Source of the DNA: Massilia sp. Bi118
GTDB lineage: Bacteria > Pseudomonadota > Gammaproteobacteria > Burkholderiales > Burkholderiaceae_D
NCBI RefSeq assembly: GCF_918697865.1
Contig: NZ_CAKKMV010000012.1
Span: 62,001-126,000 of the forward strand
Direction of reading: 5' to 3'
DNA length: 64,000 nt
Made by a program: the position numbers and the translations under genes. The notes below the pieces were generated by a model that saw nothing but the letters and a program-made list of their open reading frames with translations, was not told where the DNA came from and made no database searches. How positions within the stretch are numbered: position 1 is the stretch's first letter; the number at the start of each line of letters is the position of its first letter. Positions 54,970 through 63,634 of this stretch are shown piece after piece.

Positions 54970-55971
54970 ATGGCCAAGGATATTCCAAGCCGCCTGCTGC
55001 CCACCGACAGCTACCGGCAGGCCGAAGCGCCGGACCTGGACGCCGTCCGCCTGCTGGTGGTCGGCGACGTCATGCTCGACCGCTACTGGTTCGGCGACGT
55101 CTCGCGCATCTCGCCGGAAGCCCCGGTGCCGGTGGTGCGCATCGAGAAGCGCGAAGCCCGCCTCGGCGGCGCGGCCAACGTGGCGCGCAACGCCGCCGCC
55201 CTCGGCGCCCAGTGCGGCCTGCTGGGCGTGGTCGGCAACGACGAAGCCGGCGACGAAGTCGAGCAGATCCTGCGCGAATCGAGCATCGCGACCTACCTGA
55301 AGCGCGACGAGCAGATCTCCACCATCGTCAAGCTGCGCGTGATCGGGCGCCAGCAGCAGATGGTGCGCATCGACTTCGAAGAAGCGCCCAGCGAGACCAC
55401 GCTGCGCGACAAGCTGACCCAGTTCAAGGCCGTGCTGCCGGATTACGATGTGATCATCTTCTCCGACTACAACAAGGGCAGCCTGGTGAACGTGGCGGAG
55501 ATGATCCGCATGGCGCGCGAGGCCGGCAAGACCGTGATGGTCGACCCGAAGGGCGACGATTTCTCGCCCTATGCCGGGGCGACCATGCTGACCCCGAACA
55601 AGTCGGAACTCAAGCGCATCGTCGGCAGCTGGAAGACCGAGGAGCAGCTGACGCAGAAGGCCCAGGACCTGCGCGAAGAGCTCGGCCTGACCGCGCTGCT
55701 GCTGACCCGCTCGGAAGAGGGCATGAGCCTGTACACGGCCAATGAGGTGCTGCACGTGCAGGCCGACGCGCGCGAGGTGTTCGACGTCTCCGGCGCGGGC
55801 GACACCGTGATCGCGACCATGGCCGCGATGCTGGGCGCAGGCAGCGCGCTGGACGAAGCGCTGGCTACCGCCAACCGCGCCGGCGGCATCGTGGTCGGCA
55901 AGCTGGGCACCGCCACCGTCACCCGCGACGAGCTGTTCGCGCATCGCCGCCGCACCGACGACTCCGCTTGA
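54970..55971 (+). CDS. rfaE1: D-glycero-beta-D-manno-heptose-7-phosphate kinase
   Basis: A 333-residue PfkB-family kinase that phosphorylates heptose 7-phosphate at C1 for LPS inner-core synthesis. Seen: LLVVGDVMLDRYWFGDVSRI in parts, LGGAANVARNAAALGA, VDPKGDDFSPYAGATMLTPN, and the PfkB active-site motif FDVSGAGDTVIATMAAML with the catalytic Asp. It is the kinase half only; the nucleotidyltransferase domain present in enterobacterial HldE is absent, as in other Burkholderiales where rfaE2 is separate. It follows ugd by seven bases with GAGGTAGAG upstream. Confidence 0.93.
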   Translation: MAKDIPSRLLPTDSYRQAEAPDLDAVRLLVVGDVMLDRYWFGDVSRISPEAPVPVVRIEKREARLGGAANVARNAAALGAQCGLLGVVGNDEAGDEVEQILRESSIATYLKRDEQISTIVKLRVIGRQQQMVRIDFEEAPSETTLRDKLTQFKAVLPDYDVIIFSDYNKGSLVNVAEMIRMAREAGKTVMVDPKGDDFSPYAGATMLTPNKSELKRIVGSWKTEEQLTQKAQDLREELGLTALLLTRSEEGMSLYTANEVLHVQADAREVFDVSGAGDTVIATMAAMLGAGSALDEALATANRAGGIVVGKLGTATVTRDELFAHRRRTDDSA

Positions 55972-56024
55972 TGGCGCACAAACGCCGGCGGTCAACGCCG
56001 GCGCGCCTGATCCGTTGATTATCC

Positions 56025-56044
56025 CGGGCGGCACTTGCCGCCCG
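56025..56044. repeat. Short perfect hairpin before comEA
   Basis: CGGGCGGCA/TGCCGCCCG with a 2-base gap, in the 98-bp gap between rfaE1 and comEA. No T-tract; may be a weak terminator or REP-like unit. Confidence 0.4.
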
Positions 56045-56069
56045 TCCTACAACCAACGGAGAAAACCAG

Positions 56070-56411
56070 ATGATCAAGAAACTGTTCCTTGCAATCGCCG
56101 CGCTGGCCGCGTCGATGAGCATGGCCTTCGCCCAGGTCGACGTCAACAAGGCCGATGCCGCGGCGCTGGACTCGGTGAAGGGCGTCGGCCCGAGCATGTC
56201 GAAGGCCATCATCGACGAACGCGCCAAGGGCGAATTCAAGGACTGGGCGGACTTCCAGAAACGCGTGAAGGGCGTGGGCGACAAGCGCGCCGCCAAGCTG
56301 TCGGAAGCCGGCCTGCAGGTGAACGGCAAGGCGAAGGAGGGTGCGGCCATGGCCAAGCCGGAAGAGAAAGCCGCCGCAAAGCCCGCCAAGGCTGCCAAGG
56401 CGACCAGCTGA
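56070..56411 (+). CDS. ComEA-type helix-hairpin-helix exported protein
   Basis: A 113-residue protein with a signal peptide (residues 1-21, ending MSMAFA). Residues about 23-83 form a ComEA helix-hairpin-helix domain (VDVNKADAAALDSVKGVGPS, FQKRVKGVGDKRAAKLSEAG). The last 25 residues are Lys/Ala-rich (AKPEEKAAAKPAKAAKA). ComEA proteins bind incoming DNA in the periplasm during natural transformation. Seen alone here, without comE/pilus genes, so a role in competence is only family-based. Start ATG at 56070 has GGAGAAAACC upstream. Confidence 0.88.
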   Translation: MIKKLFLAIAALAASMSMAFAQVDVNKADAAALDSVKGVGPSMSKAIIDERAKGEFKDWADFQKRVKGVGDKRAAKLSEAGLQVNGKAKEGAAMAKPEEKAAAKPAKAAKATS

Positions 56412-56414
56412 CCC

Positions 56415-56492
56415 GTAGGGTGGGCTCTCCGAGCCCACCCTATGCCGGCGATATGCAATCGCCATCGGTGGGCACGGGGTGCCCACCCCTAC
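56415..56492. repeat. Intergenic repeat with GTAGGGTGGGC ends
   Basis: Starts GTAGGGTGGGC and ends GCCCACCCCTAC, with two internal hairpins (GGTGGGCTC/GAGCCCACC and GGTGGGCAC/GTGCCCACC). It is the same repeat type as 27255-27367 and sits between comEA and cysM. Confidence 0.75.
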
Positions 56493-56593
56493 CTCTTGCC
56501 TTGAATCATGGTCGCTTCGGCCGGCCTCGTACGCCTCTCCTGATTCCGAATTAGAATGGCGTTTTGAGATCGCAAGAAAGCAGACGCACACCC

Positions 56594-57496
56594 ATGGCAT
56601 ACAAGACCATCCAGGACACGATCGGCAACACCCCGCTGGTGCAGCTGGTCCGCATTCCCGGCGCCGAGGCCGCGGCCCGCGACAACGTCATTCTCGGCAA
56701 ACTCGAAGGCAACAACCCGGCAGGTTCGGTCAAGGACCGCGCCGCCATCTCCATGCTGAGCCGCGCCGAGGAGCGCGGCCAGATCAAGCCGGGCGATACG
56801 CTGATCGAGGCCACCAGCGGCAACACCGGCATCGCGCTGGCCATGGCGGCGGCGATCAAGGGCTACAAGATGCTCCTGCTGATGCCGGACAACCTCTCGA
56901 TCGAGCGCCGCCAGAGCATGGCGGCCTACGGCGCCCAGATCATCCTGACCCCGAAGACCGGCGGCATGGAGTATGCGCGCGACCTCGCCGAGTCGATGCA
57001 GAAGGACGGCAAGGGCATCATCCTCGACCAGTTCGCCAACCAGGACAACCCGCGCGCCCACTACGAGACCACCGGTCCGGAAATCTGGCGCGACACTGAA
57101 GGCCGCATCACCCACTTCGTCAGCGCGATGGGCACCACCGGCACCATCATGGGCGTGTCGCACTACCTGAAGGAAAAGAACGAGGCGATCCGCATCATTG
57201 GGGCCCAGCCGGAAGAGGGTTCGTCGATCCCGGGCATCCGCAAATGGCCGGAAGCCTATCTGCCGAAGATCTTCGACAAGGCGCGCGTCGACCAGGTCGA
57301 GAACGTGACGCAGGCTGCTGCGGAACAGATGGCGCGCCGCCTGGCGGCCGAGGAAGGGATCTTCTGCGGTATTTCCGCGGCCGGCGCCTGTGAAATCGCA
57401 TTGCGCATTTCGCAGACCGTGGAGAATGCGACGATCGTGTTCGTCGTCTGCGACCGCGGTGATCGTTATCTGTCGACGGGTGTGTTCCCCGCCTGA
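56594..57496 (+). CDS. cysM: Cysteine synthase B
   Basis: A 300-residue PLP enzyme that makes cysteine from O-acetylserine and sulfide or thiosulfate. Seen: TIQDTIGNTPLVQLVRIPG, PLP lysine in NNPAGSVKDRAA, EATSGNTGIALAMAAAI, MGTTGTIMGVSHYL, and the C-terminal CDRGDRYLSTGVF. The absence of the CysK-type C-terminus and the overall form favour CysM. The start at 56594 is chosen by the conserved MAYKTIQDTIGNTP; the frame opens ten codons earlier. It is alone after the repeat. Confidence 0.93.
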   Translation: MAYKTIQDTIGNTPLVQLVRIPGAEAAARDNVILGKLEGNNPAGSVKDRAAISMLSRAEERGQIKPGDTLIEATSGNTGIALAMAAAIKGYKMLLLMPDNLSIERRQSMAAYGAQIILTPKTGGMEYARDLAESMQKDGKGIILDQFANQDNPRAHYETTGPEIWRDTEGRITHFVSAMGTTGTIMGVSHYLKEKNEAIRIIGAQPEEGSSIPGIRKWPEAYLPKIFDKARVDQVENVTQAAAEQMARRLAAEEGIFCGISAAGACEIALRISQTVENATIVFVVCDRGDRYLSTGVFPA

Positions 57497-57595
57497 TTCT
57501 GCTGGATTAGCTCTTGATTCCCGGCGCGGGGCTTTGGCGCTGGGTGTCTCCCCTCACGAGGAAGAATTGCTGCAACGATGACTGCTACGACGGTG

Positions 57596-57616
57596 CGGCG
57601 GCATGCTGTGCCGCCG
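57596..57616 (+). terminator. Hairpin between cysM and the small HTH gene
   Basis: Stem CGGCGGCA/TGCCGCCG with a TGCTG loop. No T-tract, so an uncertain terminator in the convergent gap. Confidence 0.4.
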
Positions 57617-57636
57617 TCCGTAGTCGCGCCCACGGT

Positions 57637-57975
57637 TTATTCCGCGCCGACGCTGTTGTCCTTGTCCTTCGGCTTGAACTGCTTGTCGCTGATGCGGAAT
57701 TTCGCACGGCGGTCGCCCATCAGGTAGCGCAGGTCGCGGATCGACAGGTCGCTGACTTCGTGCATGCGGATCAGCAGCGAAGCGCCGACCGGCAGGCGGT
57801 GGTGGCGGATCTTCGAGATGACCGGCGGCGCAACTTCCAGGGCGCGGGACAGGGCTGCGTCGTTCTTCAGGCGCAGGTTCTCGATCAGGGTGTCGAGCAG
57901 GCGGTTCGGGTTGTACTGCAGCAGTTCGTCATTCTCCGAATCGCTGTTCATATCAATGCCGACTTGGTTCGTCAT
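57637..57975 (-). CDS. Small HTH-like regulator, conserved hypothetical
   Basis: A 112-residue protein. The core NRLLDTLIENLRLKNDAALSRALEVAPPVISKIRHHRLPVG, in parts, is like a Cro/C1 helix-turn-helix: ALSRALEV turn PPVISKIRHHR is the probable recognition helix. The rest, ASLLIRMHEVSDLSIRDLRYLMG, continues with helices as in XRE proteins. A charged tail (SDKQFKPKDKDN) follows. The role is likely regulatory, but targets are unknown. GTG/ATG alternatives: ATG at 57975, or ATG at 57951 (MNSDSENDELL). An inverted repeat at 58054-58082 lies upstream and could be its operator. I do not give a gene name. Confidence 0.7.
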   Translation of the reverse strand: MTNQVGIDMNSDSENDELLQYNPNRLLDTLIENLRLKNDAALSRALEVAPPVISKIRHHRLPVGASLLIRMHEVSDLSIRDLRYLMGDRRAKFRISDKQFKPKDKDNSVGAE

Positions 57976-58053
57976 GATGTCACTATTCCTATTTTTGGGT
58001 TGAAGGAGCTCGCTGGCGGCTGTTATTTCCCAACAAGGTTACGAGAATTTCTA

Positions 58054-58082
58054 CTAAATTATACAACTAATTTCTAATTTAG
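58054..58082. promoter_or_regulatory. Inverted repeat upstream of the HTH gene
   Basis: CTAAATTA (58054-58061) / TAATTTAG (58075-58082), a perfect 8-bp pair with 13-bp spacing. It lies in the AT-rich region 57976-58315, low in GC relative to the rest, with no gene visible. GCAATTCTC occurs twice nearby (about 58152 and 58211). Confidence 0.5.
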
Positions 58083-58315
58083 TACTTAAGAGCAATAAGG
58101 ATCAGTCACGCTTGCTCAGTCCGTTGTCTTGCTGCAACAATAGCCGCAATGCAATTCTCTCACAAACTCACTGAAAAATTAATTGCTATTTATTTAAACT
58201 TAAGTGTAAAGCAATTCTCGATGCGCTGCCGCACGTTTCCAAACAGCATAGTGAAACGCCATGAATAGTGGGGGTATCGGGACGAAAGGACTGTTTCCTA
58301 GGAGAACTAACGAGA

Positions 58316-58345
58316 GGAAAAAAGGATACCCCTGGGGAGTATCCT
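58316..58345 (-). terminator. Terminator of the moxR-mltB unit
   Basis: Leftward: stem AGGATAC/GTATCCT with inner C/G pairs, then TTTTTTCC. It lies 81 bp past the mltB stop. Confidence 0.85.
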
Positions 58346-58425
58346 GTTGTCAGTACTGCATTAACTCAGCAATAACAGCTGTTGCATCGTTACAAAGAGA
58401 TACAAAGTTTCTGGCCAGTTAACGG

Positions 58426-59601
58426 TCAAATACCGCGCGCCAGGCGCACCGCCCGGCCCAGTTCGACCACCGACATGGCATAGAAATAACTCCGATTGTA
58501 TTTAGTGATAGCAAAGAAGTTAGCATTTGCCACCCAGTACTCGGTCGGGTCGGCCCCGTTCTGCAGATCGATCAGGCCGTAATTACGCTGATCCGGCAGG
58601 GCGGTGCGGGTGACCACGCCGGCCCCTTGCAGCTCGGCCGCGGCGTAGCGCGCCTCCAGGCCGCCCAGCAGCGGCTCCCAGGCCAGGCTGGGGGCGACGT
58701 CGGCGGGGAACACGGACGGACCCGTCGCATTGCGGTCCCAGCCATGCGCGATGAGGAAGTTGGCCACGCTGCCGATTGCATCGGCCGGCGAGTTGCGCAG
58801 GTCGACGATACCGTCGCCGTCGAAGTCCACGCCATATTTCAGGATATTGCTCGGCATGAACTGCGGCATGCCGACCGCGCCGGCAAACGAACCCAGTAGC
58901 GAGAACGGGTCGATGTTTTCCTTGCGCGCCAGGAGCATGGTCTGTTCCAGCTCGCTGCGGAAGAACTGCATGCGGTCATTCCGGTTCGGCGATTCCGGAT
59001 AGGCAAAGGCGAGGGTGGCCAGCACGTCCATCACGCGGAAGCGCCCGGTGTCGCGGCCATAGATGGTCTCGACGCCGATGATGCCGGCGATGATCTCGGC
59101 CGGCACGCCGTAGAGGGCCTCGGCGCGCGCCAGTTCGGCCGCGTTCTCGTTCCAGAAGCGCACGCCGGCATGGATGCGGATCGGTTCGATGAAGCGCTCG
59201 CTGTAGGCTTGCCAGTTCTTCGGCTTGCCCGGCGGCGCCGGTTTTACCAGCTGGACCGCGGAATCGATGAAGCGCAGCTTCGCCACCACGGCTTCCACCT
59301 CGGCGCGTTCGAAGCCGTTGCGGTTCACCATATCGTCTTCGAAGCCGCGCACCGCCTGCCATTCGCCAAAGTTGACCTGCTCGCCGTCGTAGTCGATGGC
59401 CGGGCGCCTGGGCGCAGGTGCGGCCTTGGCGGCCTTGCCCTTTTTGCCAGCTTTGACGGCGGTCTTGCCAGCCTTGCCAGCCTTGGCCGATTTGGCGGCG
59501 GCCTTGGCGCTGGTATGGTGGATCGAGGAAGCGGCGATGGCGTGGGACGCCTGCCCGGCGCCGAGGGCGAGGGCAAGCAGCAGCGGAGCAAAGGATTTCA
59601 T
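58426..59601 (-). CDS. mltB: Lytic murein transglycosylase B
   Basis: A 391-residue periplasmic lytic transglycosylase. Signal peptide to about residue 24 (QASHAIA), without lipobox Cys. Residues about 29-60 are a Lys/Ala-rich linker (AKSAKAGKAGKTAVKAGKKG). The catalytic domain has VPAEIIAGIIGVETIYGRDTG with the catalytic Glu in GVETIYG, GAVGMPQFMPSNIL and DLRNSPADAIGSVANFL. It cleaves the MurNAc-GlcNAc bond forming anhydro-MurNAc. ATG overlaps the stop of the transglutaminase gene. The frame extends 74 codons upstream but inside that gene. It joins the moxR-DUF58-tgpA operon, an unusual pairing. Confidence 0.9.
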   Translation of the reverse strand: MKSFAPLLLALALGAGQASHAIAASSIHHTSAKAAAKSAKAGKAGKTAVKAGKKGKAAKAAPAPRRPAIDYDGEQVNFGEWQAVRGFEDDMVNRNGFERAEVEAVVAKLRFIDSAVQLVKPAPPGKPKNWQAYSERFIEPIRIHAGVRFWNENAAELARAEALYGVPAEIIAGIIGVETIYGRDTGRFRVMDVLATLAFAYPESPNRNDRMQFFRSELEQTMLLARKENIDPFSLLGSFAGAVGMPQFMPSNILKYGVDFDGDGIVDLRNSPADAIGSVANFLIAHGWDRNATGPSVFPADVAPSLAWEPLLGGLEARYAAAELQGAGVVTRTALPDQRNYGLIDLQNGADPTEYWVANANFFAITKYNRSYFYAMSVVELGRAVRLARGI

Positions 59602-61616
59602 CGAACTCGGGACAGCAACTGTTTCAAGGTAGTCAGCAGGCCGGTGCCCTGGGGCTGGGACTGCGGTGGCGGTGCGTAGCGCCAGGCACTGTAGCGGCGC
59701 AGGAATTCGGCCGCGGCGGCCTTCGGTTCGGGGGCCAGGGCGGCGCCGGCGACACGTGCGGCATAGGCCGTCGGTCCTTCGTCCGGTGCACGCGGCAGGC
59801 CCAGCTGGCCGAGGCGGTGGCACAAGGCCGAGTATAGCTTATCGACGGGGTCGACTCGCCTTTGCCGAGAGAATTTTCCTGCGATCAGCAACAGCATCCA
59901 GGCCAGCGCCAGCAGGGCCAGGCTGCGCCAGCCGAGCAGGTTTTCCTGCAGGGTTTCCATCAAGGCTTGCTGGCGCTGCGCCGTATAGTTCAGCACCCAC
60001 TGGTTCCAGCCATTGTTGGCGGCGCCGATCGCATAGCGGACTTTTGCCAGGATGGAATCGGGCGCCGGCTGCATCAGCCGGCCCAGGGCCCTGAAGCCGA
60101 AAGGTTCGGGCGCCGGCAAGGCCTGGGCCAGGTTGCGTTGCACGCGGTCGGGCGCCACCGCCGCGGTCGGGTCGATCCGGACCCAGCCCAGGCGCGGCAG
60201 CCAGACTTCGCTCCAGGCATGGGCGTCCGACTGGCGCACCGTGAAGTAGCCGTCGATGGGGTTCAGCTCGCCGCCCTGGTAGCCGGTCACCACGCGCGCC
60301 GGGATGCCGGCCGCGCGCATCAGGAACACGAAGGCGCCGGCGTAGTGCTCGCAGAAGCCGGCGCGGGTCTGATAGAGGAATTCGTCGACCGCGTCGCCGC
60401 CCAGCAGCGGCGGCTGCAGCGTGTAGGAATAGCCGCCCGTGGCGAACTGGCGCAGCACCGCCTGCACCCGCCGCATCGGCACCGGGTAGTCCTGGCGCAG
60501 GCGTTCGCCGGCCGCCAGCGCCTGCGGATTGCGGCCATAGGGCAGCAGCAGCCATTGGTAGGCGTTCTCCAGGGTGTCGCCGGCCTGTAGGCTGAAGTCC
60601 ACGTAGGAGCTCAATTCGTAGCGGATGCGTTCGCGCACCGGGCTCGCGGCCTGCAGTTCGAGTTGCGGGCTGACGCTGGCGGCGCCGCTCGCCAGTTGCG
60701 GCAGTGCGCGCGGGATCTCGAGCGCGAACAGCCAGCGCGTGTCGGTGGGCTCCAGCGTGACCTCGTAGTGCAGCGGCTGGCCGCGCACCGCAATCGCCAC
60801 TGCCGGCGGCGCCTTGCGGCCGAACTGGGGGCGCGGCAGCAGGCGGGTCCAGGTGCGCCCGTCGTAGGCGCCCAGCACCGGGCCGCGCCAGTACAGCTGC
60901 GGCTGGGCCGGGAGCGGGCCGTCGAACTTCACGCGGAAGGCCGGGTCGTCGGACTGCGCCAGGTTCGAGAACTGGCCCGGCGCCATGGTGTCGGACAGGC
61001 CGGCGCGGGCGCTGTGCGCATCGTCGGGCAGGCCCCACAGCGGGCCTTCGACGCGCGGGAACAGGACGAAGCCGAGCGCCGCCAGCGGCGCCGCCAGCGC
61101 CAGGATCTTCGCCCCCATCAGCAGGCGGGTGCGCAGGGGCGGCACGGCCCCCGTCAGCTGGAACGACAGCTGGGTGGTCAGCAGGGCCAGGATCGAGACG
61201 ATCATCAGGAAAGCGGTGCCCATGCTCTGCGAGTAGAAGAAGTTCGTCAGCACCAGGAAGAAACACAGGAACACCACCACGAACAGGTCGCGCCGCGCGT
61301 GCATCTCCAGCATCTTGAAGGCCACCAGCAGCACCAGCATCGCGACCCCGGCATCGCGCCCGAGCACCGTGTGGTAGGTGTAAAGCACGCCCCCCATCGC
61401 GGCGATCGCCAGCGGCACCAGCAGCAGGTTGGCCGGCATGCGCCTGCCCAGCATCGTCAGGACCGCGCGCCAGACCAGCGTGGCGCCGCACACCAGCGTC
61501 ACCCAGGGCGGCAGGTGGGCCGTGTGCGGCAGCAGCACCAGCACCGTGCTGGCGAGCAGCAGCAGGGTGTCCTGCTTGTCGCGCGACAGCGGCATCGGGA
61601 AGCGCAGGACGCTCAT
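59598..61616 (-). CDS. TgpA-like membrane transglutaminase (DUF3488)
   Basis: A 672-residue inner-membrane protein. Residues about 15-185 hold several membrane helices (DUF3488), a large periplasmic part follows, then the transglutaminase core: AGFCEHYAGAFVFLMRAAGIPA with catalytic Cys, DAHAWSEVWLP with His, and IDPTAAV with Asp. A C-terminal membrane helix (ALLALAWMLLLIAG) and a cytoplasmic tail end the protein. It resembles TgpA of Pseudomonas. Such operons (moxR-DUF58-tgpA) appear to act on envelope proteins. Its start overlaps the DUF58 stop by ATGA. The substrate is unknown. Confidence 0.92.
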   Translation of the reverse strand: MSVLRFPMPLSRDKQDTLLLLASTVLVLLPHTAHLPPWVTLVCGATLVWRAVLTMLGRRMPANLLLVPLAIAAMGGVLYTYHTVLGRDAGVAMLVLLVAFKMLEMHARRDLFVVVFLCFFLVLTNFFYSQSMGTAFLMIVSILALLTTQLSFQLTGAVPPLRTRLLMGAKILALAAPLAALGFVLFPRVEGPLWGLPDDAHSARAGLSDTMAPGQFSNLAQSDDPAFRVKFDGPLPAQPQLYWRGPVLGAYDGRTWTRLLPRPQFGRKAPPAVAIAVRGQPLHYEVTLEPTDTRWLFALEIPRALPQLASGAASVSPQLELQAASPVRERIRYELSSYVDFSLQAGDTLENAYQWLLLPYGRNPQALAAGERLRQDYPVPMRRVQAVLRQFATGGYSYTLQPPLLGGDAVDEFLYQTRAGFCEHYAGAFVFLMRAAGIPARVVTGYQGGELNPIDGYFTVRQSDAHAWSEVWLPRLGWVRIDPTAAVAPDRVQRNLAQALPAPEPFGFRALGRLMQPAPDSILAKVRYAIGAANNGWNQWVLNYTAQRQQALMETLQENLLGWRSLALLALAWMLLLIAGKFSRQRRVDPVDKLYSALCHRLGQLGLPRAPDEGPTAYAARVAGAALAPEPKAAAAEFLRRYSAWRYAPPPQSQPQGTGLLTTLKQLLSRVR

Positions 61617-62641
61617 CGCTCCTCGCCCACGATGCCGTACAGGGCCAGCGCTTCCAGGCAGGCCGCCTGGTGGGCCGGTCCGAGCGCCGCGGCGACGCTT
61701 TGCCGGCCCAGGTGCAGCGCGTAGGGCAGGGAGCGCAGCTCTGCCTCCAGCACCCAGCGCGTCAGGCGCGAGAGCTTGCGTTCCAGGTCAAGGCGCGGAT
61801 CGATTGCCTCCAGGTCGAGCACCAGTTCGTCGAGCGAGCCGCCTTCGAACAGTTTGCTCACCAGCTGGCCGCCCAGCGAAGGGTCGAGGCGGGCGATGTG
61901 GCGCCAGGCCAGCTGGCGCAGCGGGTCGCCCGGCTGGTAGCTGCGCACGCCGGCGAAGTCGTCGCTGCCGGCGCTGCCGAAGCCGTCCGGGCTCGGGTGG
62001 CCGCTGACCGGCAGCGGCGGCGCATCCTGTTCGGGGAAGGGATAGACCAGGGCGCGGCTGTCCGGCTGCCAGTAGCTCCAGGCATTGAACAGGCCAAGCG
62101 GAAAGCGGGTCGACAGGCGCACGCGCGGCGCCTTCATCCAGCCGCGCTGCGTGCTGGCGCTGGTGAGGACCACGGTGGTGCCGGAGCCGGCTGCGACGTC
62201 GACCGCATGGCGCGGGTCGCTGGCCGTATCGAGGTCGATCCAGACCGCGAAGCGGGCCAGGCGCGTGCGGTTCGACAGCTGCAGCTCGAAGGGCGCTTCC
62301 TCGCCCGCGAACACGGCGCCGGCGCGGCCGGGGCGCAGGTGCAGGTGGGCCAGGTTGCGGTAGGTGTAGATCATGTCGACCAGCCCGCAGGCGGCGGCCA
62401 CGAAAGTCAGGCCGAAGCCCAGGCCCAGGCTGTAGTTGATCGAGCCGACCAGCAGCGCCAGCAGCAGGGCGCCGAAACCGAGGCCGGCGCGGGTCGGCAG
62501 GATGTAGACGCGGCGCTGGTTCAGCTCCACTTCGCCGCGGTCGCGCGCGGTGGTGCGCTCGCGCCAGGTGCTGCGCCGTCCGCGCAGCCACGCATAGACA
62601 CGGGCGCCGAGCGGGAGTCTTGCCACAGCAGCCGTCGTCAT
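61613..62641 (-). CDS. DUF58 protein
   Basis: A 342-residue protein with two membrane helices near the N-terminus (about residues 52-97, LGFGALLLALLVGSINYSLG and after) followed by the DUF58 region: DFAGVRSYQPGDPLRQLAWRHIAR with the diagnostic YQPGD.LR.I.W motif, and a von Willebrand A-like segment starting DELVLDLEAIDP. DUF58 proteins work with MoxR ATPases. The gene begins one base after the moxR stop and its stop overlaps the tgpA ATG, so coupling is tight. Function is partner-based, not proven. Confidence 0.9.
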   Translation of the reverse strand: MTTAAVARLPLGARVYAWLRGRRSTWRERTTARDRGEVELNQRRVYILPTRAGLGFGALLLALLVGSINYSLGLGFGLTFVAAACGLVDMIYTYRNLAHLHLRPGRAGAVFAGEEAPFELQLSNRTRLARFAVWIDLDTASDPRHAVDVAAGSGTTVVLTSASTQRGWMKAPRVRLSTRFPLGLFNAWSYWQPDSRALVYPFPEQDAPPLPVSGHPSPDGFGSAGSDDFAGVRSYQPGDPLRQLAWRHIARLDPSLGGQLVSKLFEGGSLDELVLDLEAIDPRLDLERKLSRLTRWVLEAELRSLPYALHLGRQSVAAALGPAHQAACLEALALYGIVGEER

Positions 62642-62642
62642 T

Positions 62643-63563
<921 letters not shown>

Positions 63564-63589
63564 GGATGGCTTTTTCTCGTCGATCCTTC

Positions 63590-63629
63590 GCGCATGGTAG
63601 ATTAACGCCATTGGCAATCTACCATGCGC
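63590..63629. promoter_or_regulatory. 40-bp near-palindrome between the moxR and HDAC-like genes
   Basis: GCGCATGGTAGATT (63590-63603) and AATCTACCATGCGC (63616-63629) form a perfect 14-bp inverted repeat. Between them GCCA-T-TGGC extends the symmetry, with AAC bulging on one side. It lies 27 bp before moxR and 6 bp before the HDAC-like gene, so it could be an operator for both. Confidence 0.72.
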
Positions 63630-63634
63630 AGCAC

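Noticed and set aside
57976-58425. Small genes in the AT-rich gap
   Set aside because: No frame with a ribosome site and plausible composition; only repeats and a terminator were found.
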